A stretch of DNA of 13,499 bases from Planctomycetaceae bacterium (GTDB lineage Bacteria; Planctomycetota; Planctomycetia; Pirellulales; Thermoguttaceae): positions 1 through 13,499 of the forward strand of contig JAIRPZ010000030.1 of NCBI GenBank assembly GCA_031256755.1. The letters run 5' to 3'. A model generated the notes under the pieces. It was given only the letters and a program-made list of their open reading frames with translations. It did not search any database and had not been told where the DNA came from. A program made the translations under genes and the position numbers. Shown here in pieces: positions 1-5,966 of this stretch. The first letter of the stretch is position 1. Each line of letters starts with the position of its first letter.

Positions 1-753
1 CCATGGACGGATTCAGCGGCAATTACTGACCCCGGTATTCCGACCTTTTTCTGTCCTTCTGCTAATGGAAGGATAAAAACATCGAGCAACGACTCAATCT
101 CTAAGAGTCTTGGGACCAATATTGCCATCTGTTGGGGGGACAATCCCGCCGAGATTTATTCAGACCAGACGGGCAAGGACGGCGATTGTTCCGGCAGAAC
201 GTTGTTTTACTGGTTTCAGGAGCGGGACATGTCCTTTGCAACAGACGGAGCGAGTAATACGGTCGTCGTCAGTGAAATCGTCGTCGCGGAACAATCCGGT
301 ACGCAGTTAATCAAAGGAGGAGTCGCAATTATTGACGGCATTAACAAAAGAAACTGGACATGGGGACCCAGTGTTTGTCTGTCGGATAAGAACGGCAGTA
401 CCGGCGAATTCAAATCACTTCCGTTGAATGCAAGATGGTGGTATCACAGCAGATGGGCAGACGGGCGACCAATGTACACCGGTTTCAATACGATCCTGCC
501 GCCGAATGCACCGTCATGCCAAACTGCGGATGCGGACCCGGCAAACGGTATTTACACGGCAACGAGCAATCACAAGGGAGGGGTGAACTGCGCCCGGTTA
601 GACGGGTCTGTCTTTTTCGTTACGGAAAATGTGGACACGGGTAATCCGGCACTGCCGGACACAAAAGTGGGCAAATTTATGACCGGTCAGAGTCCCTTCG
701 GCGTTTGGGGTGCATTGGGAACACCCCAAAGCGGAGAAAGCGTGTCGCCATGA
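1..753 (+). CDS. DUF1559 (SBP_bac_10, pilin-like) family protein, 3' part
   Basis: The frame is open from the first base and ends in TGA at 751-753, giving about 250 residues; the N-terminus lies outside the window. Family hallmarks are visible: FFCPS near the start, MSFATDGASNTVVVSE (the usual TDG-SNT block), and near the C-terminus SNHKGGVNCARLDGSVFFV, which matches the family's H-GG-N---DGSV signature. GVWGALGTPQSGE close to the end is also typical. Members are very abundant in planctomycetes and usually begin with a type IV pilin-like prepilin N-terminal helix, which would be upstream here. They are thought to be surface or periplasmic; the exact function is not established. The next gene encodes a small lipoprotein of a type often found beside DUF1559 genes. 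The family call is secure. Confidence 0.92.
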   Translation, partial: PWTDSAAITDPGIPTFFCPSANGRIKTSSNDSISKSLGTNIAICWGDNPAEIYSDQTGKDGDCSGRTLFYWFQERDMSFATDGASNTVVVSEIVVAEQSGTQLIKGGVAIIDGINKRNWTWGPSVCLSDKNGSTGEFKSLPLNARWWYHSRWADGRPMYTGFNTILPPNAPSCQTADADPANGIYTATSNHKGGVNCARLDGSVFFVTENVDTGNPALPDTKVGKFMTGQSPFGVWGALGTPQSGESVSP

Positions 754-789
754 TAAATTAGTTTGCAGACAGCATTGATAATTTCCTTT

Positions 790-869
790 AGACGGCAGAT
801 TGCAGACCGCAGACGGCAGCAAGAAAGGGGAAAGATTGCAGGTATCTTTTCTTCTGCAAACTGCCGTCT
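790..869. repeat. Palindromic repeat unit (GACGGCAG family) between two genes
   Basis: AGACGGCAGATTGCAGA at 790-806 and TCTGCAAACTGCCGTCT at 853-869 are inverted copies matching at 16 of 17 positions, with 46 bases between them. A second GCAGACGGCAG lies at 809-819. The transcript could form a strong hairpin. The same words form the ends of the element inside valS, so this looks like a small dispersed element. It fills much of the 169-base gap between the DUF1559 gene and the lipoprotein gene. It lacks a U-run, so it is not a standard terminator. Confidence 0.75.
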
Positions 870-922
870 CTCGAATTATCAAATTTCAATTAAAAGAACA
901 ACCTTTAACCATTAACAAACTA

Positions 923-1411
923 ATGAAAGCATTAACAATTATTACGCTCCTTATCGTTACATTAACATTGAACGGCTGCGGAGATACTTCGCGACCGAAG
1001 GACTTGCCGAAATTGTATTCCTGCACGGTGACCATCACGCAGGAAGGGAAACCGCTGATCGGCGCAACGGTCGAATTTATACCGGCTGATGCGGCGAGCG
1101 CAAAGTTTCGGGCTGTGTCGACGACCGGCGAAGACGGTTCGGTCAAAATGTCAACTTACGGCTTTACCGGCGTACCGGCAGGCAAGTACAAAGTTATCGT
1201 TACGAAAACAATGGACGATGATTTCGTTTATTCGGCAGAAGTCAACCCGGAAAGCGGCGAAAAAGATGTTGTCAGTTGCCACACCTATCGGCTGGTTGAA
1301 GAACAGTATTCGTCTGCGGAAACGACACCGCTTGAAATCGAAATCACCGGCAAAGAAAGAAGCGTAACAAAAACGTTTGATGCCGGAAAAGCAGTGAAAA
1401 TCAAACTGTAA
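923..1411 (+). CDS. Lipoprotein with carboxypeptidase-regulatory-like (transthyretin-like) domain
   Basis: The protein has 162 residues. The ATG at 923 was chosen because it starts a clean lipoprotein signal: M-K, a hydrophobic core, then the lipobox LNGC with Cys19 as the lipidated residue. An in-frame ATG at 800 would add 41 residues, the first of which are translated palindromic repeat (QTADGS), so it is rejected. After Cys19 comes one beta-sandwich domain (about 33-100) with the pattern TVTITQEGKPLIGATVEF...GEDGSVKM...VPAGKYKVIVTK, typical of carboxypeptidase-regulatory-like/Big domains in planctomycete lipoproteins. Such genes often follow DUF1559 genes, and the two may once have been cotranscribed. 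Likely membrane-anchored in the periplasm; substrate unknown. No Shine-Dalgarno is visible before the ATG. Confidence 0.82.
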   Translation: MKALTIITLLIVTLTLNGCGDTSRPKDLPKLYSCTVTITQEGKPLIGATVEFIPADAASAKFRAVSTTGEDGSVKMSTYGFTGVPAGKYKVIVTKTMDDDFVYSAEVNPESGEKDVVSCHTYRLVEEQYSSAETTPLEIEITGKERSVTKTFDAGKAVKIKL

Positions 1412-1547
1412 TAAAAGCGGGGGACAACTCAAGGATCCGACAGTAAGGAATTTTCTTAAGTTGCCGAAAAGCCGGAACAATAACAATGCGGCTTTTATTC
1501 CCTGCAACCGGCAGCGGAAGGAAAAGCATAAAAAATTGCCGCCGGCG

Positions 1548-1556
1548 TGGTATAAT
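1548..1556 (+). promoter_or_regulatory. Extended -10 promoter of valS
   Basis: TGGTATAAT is a perfect TATAAT hexamer at 1551-1556 preceded by TG one base upstream. No good -35 hexamer stands 16-18 bases before it. It predicts a start near 1563, giving a leader of about 30 bases before the ATG at 1593. It also argues against the upstream in-frame ATG at 1461, which would lie before the promoter. Confidence 0.65.
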
Positions 1557-1592
1557 GGACTCCGGTACGCCTGTTCCGTTAAAAACCAAAAT

Positions 1593-4500
1593 ATGTCCGA
1601 AAACGAAATTCCGAAGCAATACGACCCTGCCGCCGCACAGGAAAAATGGGCAAAATTCTGGGACGAAAATCATTTTTTCCGTCCCCAAACCGCAAACCGC
1701 AAATGTCCCCAAAATTCTGCCGGCAGCCGTCTGCCGTCGGCTTTCTGTGTCGTGATTCCGCCGCCCAATGTGACCGGCGCACTCCACATGGGACACGCCC
1801 TCAATAATACGCTGCAAGACATCATCGTCCGTATGAAACGGATGCAGGGATTCGATACCCTCTGGATTCCCGGTGTCGACCACGCCGGTATCGCAACCCA
1901 AGCCGTTGTGGAACGGAAACTCTTCGAGGAAGAAAAACTCACCCGGCACGACATCGGACGGGAAGCCCTTGTACAGCGTATCTGGAACTGGAAAGAGAAA
2001 TATCAGCAGCGGATTATTGACCAACTCAAAGGAATGGGATGTTCCTGCGATTGGAGCCGAATCCGGTTCACTCTGGACGATGTGTGCGCCAAAGCCGTCC
2101 GGCATTTTTTCTTCAAACTTTTTGAACAGAAATTGATTTACCGCGGCAAACGTCTGGTGAATTGGGATACACATCTGCAAACGGCGGTGAGCGATGATGA
2201 AGTGTTTCACGAAACCGTCGCAGGCAATTTTTGGTACATTAAATATGAAGTTTGCAGACGGCAGACGGCAGACGGCAGTGAACAAACAATAGACAATTTC
2301 GACAAGGAGACAGCAGATGTCGGGTTATCAAGACCTCAAAGTGTGGCAGAAAGCAGTGGACTTGACGGTAGAAGTTTACCGCTTGGTCAAAAGATTACCG
2401 AAGGAAGAAATGTTTGCGCTGTCCAGCCAGATGCGGAGGGCAGCGGTGTCAATTCCGTCCAACATAGCGGAGGGACGGGACAGGAACTCCAGCAAGGAAT
2501 TTATCAACTTTCTGCACATTGCACGAGGGTCGAAGTCGGAACTGGAAACTCAACTCCTGATAAGTGTCAAAGTGAGGTATCTGACCGAAACGGATATTCA
2601 AACAGCAATGCAATTAAGCAAAGAAGTCGGCAGTATGCTGTCGGCTCTGATAACACGGCTGACACAATAGACGGCGGACAGCAAACAGAAGAAAAATCTG
2701 CTGCCGTCTGCTGTCTGCCGTCTGCCGTCATCATTGCTACCACAAGACCCGAAACGCTGCTCGGCGATACGGCGGTGGCGGTGCATCCCGACCCGGAAAC
2801 GGCGTTGCGCAAAGCAACAGACGATTTGAAAAAACGTCTTGCCGCTGCACCGGAAAAAGAAAAAAACGCGCTGCAAACCGAACTCGAATCCGTCGAAAAA
2901 CGTTTCACGGACGGAACATTAGACCGGTTGAAAAAATTAGCGGAGATGGCAAAGAACGGTGTCATGCTGAAACTGCCGCTGACGAATCGGGAAATTCCGC
3001 TGATTGCCGATGTCTGGGCCAAGCCGGAAAAAGGTACCGGCTGCGTCAAAATCACACCGGCACACGACCCGAATGATTACGAAGTCGGCAAGCGGAATCA
3101 TCTGCCGATGGTGAACATTCTGAACAAAGACGGAACGTTAAATGAAAACGCCGGTCAATATGCCGGTCTCACGATGAAGAAGGCACGGGAAAAAGTCGTT
3201 GCCGATTTGGAAACCGCCGGTCTGCTACTGAAAACGGAAGAGCGGGAAATTGAACTTGCTCACAGCGACCGGAGTAAAACACCGATTGAACCTTTTTTGA
3301 ATGACCAATGGTTTGTCAAAATGGAATCATTGGCACAGGCAGCGATTGACAGTGTGGAGACCGCAGAATTATCTTCTGAAAGCGGTCAGCCGTCTGCCGT
3401 CAGCCATCTCATACGTATTATTCCGCACCGCTACACGAAAAGTTATCTTGACTGGTTAAGTGAAAAACGGGATTGGCCCATCGGGCGGCAACTTTGGTGG
3501 GGACACCGGATTCCGATTTGGCACTGCGAAGGAGCGGACGAAGCGGAACTTCAAAAGGCGTTTGCCGGCAGAAAAGATATTTCATGGCAGCGGGACGAAG
3601 AGGGAAACGGCTGGCGGATTTGCAGTCAAACCGAAGACCTGAAAGCCGATGCCGTGCCGGGTTATCAACTGATTCAGGAAGAAGACGTTTTGGATACGTG
3701 GTTCTCTTCGGCGTTGTGGCCCCTGTCAACGTTAAAGTATTTCGAGGACGACAAGTCCGATTATGAACGGTATTATCCGACCGGCGTGCTGATTACCAAT
3801 CGCGACATTCTGACGCTTTGGGTGGCGCGGATGGTTTTGGCGGGACAATTCAACACCGGTACAAAACCGTTCAGCGAGGTTTATATCCATCCGAAAATTC
3901 TCGACAAATACGGCGAGGGCATGTCGAAATCGAAAGGCAACGGCGTTGACCCGCTTAGCGTGATTAACAAGTTCGGTGCGGATGCGCTGCGGTTTGCGCT
4001 GGCGTATTTGACAACGGAAAATCAGGATATTCGCTTAACGCTGGACTTCGAGTGTCCGCATTGCGGGACAGCGGTGGAACAAACGAAGAAGAACCGGATT
4101 TTGCCGCGTGTGCAGTGTCCGAAATGCAAACAGGATTTTCGGACGCAGTGGGCGGAGAAGCCGGAAGACAAAGCGTTGCCGGAAGGCGTGATGGTCGGCG
4201 AGCGTTTCGAAGCCGCCCGCAATTTTTGTAACAAATTATGGAATGCAGCACGGTTCGTGCTGATGTCGCTTTCCGATGAGAGTTCCAAACAGAACAAAGA
4301 CACGGATAATCCGGTACTTTTTTTAAACTTTTCAGAGTATTCGCCGCTTGAAGATAAATGGATACTGTCGCGGCTTCATACGGTGATAAGAAATGTTACG
4401 GACAATCTGGAACATTATCATTATGCCGAGGCGATGCGGACACTTTACGATTTCGCTTGGGACGAATTCTGCTCGTTCTATGTTGAAATGGTAAAAAGCC

Positions 4501-5216
4501 GGTTGAACGATGACTTTGAACGGGAAAAAGCCCAAAGCATGTTATGCTGTGTGCTTTGGTCGCTGATAAAACTATTGCATCCTGTCATTCCGTTTGTGAC
4601 GGAAGAAATTTATCAGCGGCTGACTGAAGCTGCCGGCTGGTTTGAATTGACGGATGCAGAAAGAGAATGCATGGCATCCAAGACGGATAAGCCGGAGAGT
4701 CTTTCTGTAGCGGCGTTTCCTGTTGCGAATGAAGAATTCATCAAGCCGGAAATAGAAAAACAGTTTGCGGTTTTCCAAGAGTTGCTTCGGGCGGTGCGGG
4801 ACGTTCGGGCGAGCCGCAACATTCCTCCGAAAACGGAAATTTCGTTCAGTGTCAAATGCGATGCGGCAACGTCAAAACTGCTCGAACCGATGAAGCCGTA
4901 TTTTGCGTCAATGGCGAGAGCGAAAATGCAGGACAGCGGCGGCAAGGGTTTAACGGCGACGGTGCCGCTTGCCGGTATGGATTTAATCGTTGACCTTTCG
5001 GATTTGATTGACGTTCCGGCGGAGATGGCGAAACTCGAAAAGGAACTGGCGAAGTTGGACGGCTTTATCAAGAGCAAGGAGGCGAAGTTGAGCAGTGATT
5101 TCGTACAAAAAGCCCCGCCAAACGTGGTGGACAACGAGCGTAAAGGGCTGGCAGACCTGCAAACGCAGCGGCAGTCGGCAGCCGAAGCGTTGGCAAAACT
5201 GAAAGCGGCGGTTTGA
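1593..5216 (+). CDS. valS: Valyl-tRNA synthetase, with a large in-frame insertion
   Basis: Charges tRNA-Val with valine and hydrolyses mischarged Thr-tRNA; class Ia, cytoplasmic. The start at 1593 (MSENEIPKQYDPAAAQEKW) matches family N-termini and lies just after a promoter. Length is 1207 residues against a usual 880-1000. Visible in order: PPPNVTGALHMGHA with the HIGH motif at 65-68; IPGVDHAGIATQ; the editing (CP1) domain with ATTRPETLLGDTAVAV and GTGCVKITPAHDPNDYEVG; QLWWGHRIPIW; GMSKSKGNGVDP at 776-787 (the first K of KMSKS is G); a zinc-ribbon-like insert with Cys 821, 824, 842 and 845; the anticodon-binding domain; and a C-terminal coiled coil. Residues 221-378 (158 aa, Ser/Gly/Gln-rich) are encoded by the S23 element and interrupt the strand leading into CP1. 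Two shorter repeat-derived stretches lie at about 31-51 and 590-604. No frameshift or stop interrupts the frame, so an active enzyme with a floppy insert is plausible. Confidence 0.93.
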   Translation: MSENEIPKQYDPAAAQEKWAKFWDENHFFRPQTANRKCPQNSAGSRLPSAFCVVIPPPNVTGALHMGHALNNTLQDIIVRMKRMQGFDTLWIPGVDHAGIATQAVVERKLFEEEKLTRHDIGREALVQRIWNWKEKYQQRIIDQLKGMGCSCDWSRIRFTLDDVCAKAVRHFFFKLFEQKLIYRGKRLVNWDTHLQTAVSDDEVFHETVAGNFWYIKYEVCRRQTADGSEQTIDNFDKETADVGLSRPQSVAESSGLDGRSLPLGQKITEGRNVCAVQPDAEGSGVNSVQHSGGTGQELQQGIYQLSAHCTRVEVGTGNSTPDKCQSEVSDRNGYSNSNAIKQRSRQYAVGSDNTADTIDGGQQTEEKSAAVCCLPSAVIIATTRPETLLGDTAVAVHPDPETALRKATDDLKKRLAAAPEKEKNALQTELESVEKRFTDGTLDRLKKLAEMAKNGVMLKLPLTNREIPLIADVWAKPEKGTGCVKITPAHDPNDYEVGKRNHLPMVNILNKDGTLNENAGQYAGLTMKKAREKVVADLETAGLLLKTEEREIELAHSDRSKTPIEPFLNDQWFVKMESLAQAAIDSVETAELSSESGQPSAVSHLIRIIPHRYTKSYLDWLSEKRDWPIGRQLWWGHRIPIWHCEGADEAELQKAFAGRKDISWQRDEEGNGWRICSQTEDLKADAVPGYQLIQEEDVLDTWFSSALWPLSTLKYFEDDKSDYERYYPTGVLITNRDILTLWVARMVLAGQFNTGTKPFSEVYIHPKILDKYGEGMSKSKGNGVDPLSVINKFGADALRFALAYLTTENQDIRLTLDFECPHCGTAVEQTKKNRILPRVQCPKCKQDFRTQWAEKPEDKALPEGVMVGERFEAARNFCNKLWNAARFVLMSLSDESSKQNKDTDNPVLFLNFSEYSPLEDKWILSRLHTVIRNVTDNLEHYHYAEAMRTLYDFAWDEFCSFYVEMVKSRLNDDFEREKAQSMLCCVLWSLIKLLHPVIPFVTEEIYQRLTEAAGWFELTDAERECMASKTDKPESLSVAAFPVANEEFIKPEIEKQFAVFQELLRAVRDVRASRNIPPKTEISFSVKCDAATSKLLEPMKPYFASMARAKMQDSGGKGLTATVPLAGMDLIVDLSDLIDVPAEMAKLEKELAKLDGFIKSKEAKLSSDFVQKAPPNVVDNERKGLADLQTQRQSAAEALAKLKAAV
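1684..1746. repeat. Degenerate GACGGCAG-family insertion in the valS N-terminus
   Basis: Just before the PPPNVTG motif, valS has about 20 extra residues (RPQTANRKCPQ... to LPSAF) where most synthetases have a short link. The DNA carries ACCGCAAACCGCAAA at the left and GCCGTCTGCCGTC at 1726-1738 on the right, plus the palindrome CTGCCGGCAG at 1717-1726. The right 13-mer is identical to those at 2717-2729 and 3389-3401. The left side is diverged, so this is probably an old copy. It keeps the valS frame. Confidence 0.5.
2304..2310 (+). promoter_or_regulatory. Shine-Dalgarno of the nested S23 ORF
   Basis: AAGGAGA ends 6 bases before the ATG at 2317, an ideal placement. None of the other starts called in this window has a comparable site. 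It supports separate translation of the nested ORF from the valS transcript. Confidence 0.7.
2317..2670 (+). CDS. Four-helix-bundle protein, S23 / 23S rRNA intervening-sequence family
   Basis: 117 residues, in the +1 frame relative to valS and wholly inside it. The sequence fits the family (Pfam 23S_rRNA_IVP, TIGR02436) throughout: YQDLKVWQKAVDLTVEVYRL at the start, LSSQMRRAAVSIPSNIAEG at about 36-54, FINFLHIARGSKSELETQL at about 63-81, then a last helix ending LITRLTQ. Members form small helical bundles and were first found inside 23S rRNA intervening sequences of Leptospira and relatives; many free-standing copies exist in other phyla. Molecular function is not established. It has its own Shine-Dalgarno and no visible promoter, so it is probably translated from valS mRNA. 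All family landmarks are intact, which suggests it is still under selection or arrived recently. Confidence 0.9.
   Translation: MSGYQDLKVWQKAVDLTVEVYRLVKRLPKEEMFALSSQMRRAAVSIPSNIAEGRDRNSSKEFINFLHIARGSKSELETQLLISVKVRYLTETDIQTAMQLSKEVGSMLSALITRLTQ
2669..2723. repeat. Local hairpin at the right end of the S23 element
   Basis: AGACGGCGGACAGCA (2669-2683) is the inverse of TGCTGTCTGCCGTCT (2709-2723) at 14 of 15 positions, loop 25 bases. It starts at the S23 stop codon. Its right arm overlaps the arm that pairs with 2254-2278, so the two hairpins exclude each other. In layout it resembles the 790-869 unit. Confidence 0.65.
3359..3405. repeat. Short palindromic insertion of the GACGGCAG family in valS
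   Basis: GACCG-CAGAA at 3359-3368 pairs with TTCTG (3374-3378) and CGGTC (3383-3387), leaving a five-base loop and a four-base bulge. Directly after it comes GCCGTCTGCCGTC (3389-3401), the 13-mer also found at 1726-1738 and 2717-2729. It adds a short stretch (ETAELSSESGQPSAVSH) before IRIIPHRYTKSYLDWL in ValRS and keeps the frame. Confidence 0.5.
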
Positions 5217-5422
5217 AAACGTCCGTTTGAAAGAAGACGGCAGCAAAATATTGAAGTATTTTCATCTTTTTGATATTCCGTTCCGGCATCAATAGATGAA
5301 TGGTATCACGACAAGCATTTTCAATTGCACCTTATCGCGGTATGCGCACACTGATAAGCGAATAGATTTATCAGGAGCCACAATATTGAAACAGTAAATA
5401 ACAGCATTGCATAAATAATAGT

Positions 5423-5683
5423 TCAATAATTTTTCTTTTTATTTTTTGACAAAAACAATAAAATGATGAGATAAATGCCTGTCAATAAGGTGCTGTATAA
5501 AAAGTAAATTGAAAAGGGACGAAGGGTGACTATCCAATTATAAAGAACAGGCATTGAGGATAATTCTACAGGATAGGGCGAATGATACAAATCAATGTCG
5601 AATATATCATGAACAATGACTACAGATACGATTTGAATCAGATTAACACAGCATACTAATAAGATTAAAATGGTTTTGTCCAT
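5423..5683 (-). CDS. Possible small two-helix membrane protein
   Basis: 86 residues, not recognised. It has a hydrophobic segment at about 4-22 (ILILLVCCVNLIQIVSVVI) and another at about 57-79, followed by a very basic tail (SKNKKKNY), which by the positive-inside rule would be cytoplasmic. It starts with ATG. A weak extended -10 (TGATATACA) lies about 25 bases upstream on the minus strand. Base composition is much more AT-rich than the flanking genes. It stands alone between two plus-strand genes. It could be a genuine orphan or a chance ORF; AT-rich sequence readily yields hydrophobic translations, so confidence is low. Confidence 0.35.
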   Translation of the reverse strand: MDKTILILLVCCVNLIQIVSVVIVHDIFDIDLYHSPYPVELSSMPVLYNWIVTLRPFSIYFLYSTLLTGIYLIILLFLSKNKKKNY

Positions 5684-5917
5684 ATTTGCTGCCGAAAGTG
5701 TTATGATTGTATATCAGGATTATTTTCTAACGTTAAATTGCTAATGTTACGGGATTTTTCATTTTTTTCAATAGCGGTGGAATGCGTCCGTTGCCCTATT
5801 TCCCGGTTTGTTTCCTATCGGATCAAAACAGCATTTGTCCATTGTTTGAGATCAGGAAAACTTGACAACAGGCAACGGCACATCCTCATTTCCCGTTGTA
5901 CAAAATTTCAGAAAACT

Positions 5918-5923
5918 TATAAT
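5918..5923 (+). promoter_or_regulatory. Candidate -10 box of the PLP enzyme gene
   Basis: A perfect TATAAT. A poor -35 candidate, TTGTAC, lies at 5896-5901 with a 16-base spacer. The predicted leader before the ATG at 5967 is about 37 bases. The surroundings are AT-rich, which raises the chance of a random match. Confidence 0.4.
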
Positions 5924-5966
5924 AAGATAATATATCCCGCAGCGATAATATAAAAATTGTACAGCA

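Larger units (their letters stand above)
2254..2725. mobile_element. S23/IVS-type element inserted in-frame in valS
   Basis: A 472-base unit with inverted ends. The left end, 2254-2278, is three repeats of GCAGACG then GCAG; the right end, 2701-2725, is its reverse complement with one mismatch (24 of 25). Inside are a Shine-Dalgarno, a complete four-helix-bundle ORF (2317-2670) and a second, local hairpin. The element separates YIKYEV from VIIATTRPE in the ValRS editing domain, where other bacterial enzymes have only about 10 residues. The added block at 2253-2726 is exactly 158 codons without a stop, so the host frame survives. No transposase is present; movement, if any, would rely on an enzyme elsewhere. 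No clear target duplication is visible. Confidence 0.75.
5217..5966. other. AT-rich spacer between valS and the PLP enzyme gene
   Basis: 750 bases without a confident gene. A lone AGACGGCAG (5235-5243) follows the valS stop and looks like a repeat-family remnant. 5423-5683 holds a possible small membrane-protein gene on the minus strand. The last 60 bases hold the promoter of the next gene. A 71-codon ORF on the plus strand at 5738-5953 shows no recognisable features and is not called. No tRNA, riboswitch or convincing terminator was seen. Confidence 0.6.

Noticed and set aside
800..922. Longer start for the lipoprotein gene at the ATG at 800
   Set aside because: It would translate half of the palindromic repeat and bury the lipoprotein signal peptide 41 residues inside.
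1461..1592. Upstream in-frame ATG for valS
   Set aside because: It lies before the extended -10 promoter and adds 44 residues not seen in ValRS proteins.
1401..2285. Minus-strand ORF of 294 codons opposite the valS start
   Set aside because: It is antisense to conserved ValRS motifs and its translation has no recognisable domain.
2254..2725. CRISPR-like array from the GCAGACG repeats
   Set aside because: The repeats are short, contiguous and lack spacers; they are inverted element ends.
2254..2725. Group II intron, intein or diversity-generating retroelement accessory protein
   Set aside because: There is no reverse transcriptase, intein splice motif or variable repeat in the window. The four-helix protein resembles Avd only in fold, and the rRNA-IVS family match is direct.
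5738..5953. Plus-strand ORF of 71 codons upstream of the PLP enzyme gene
   Set aside because: No recognisable features, and the last part overlaps the likely promoter.
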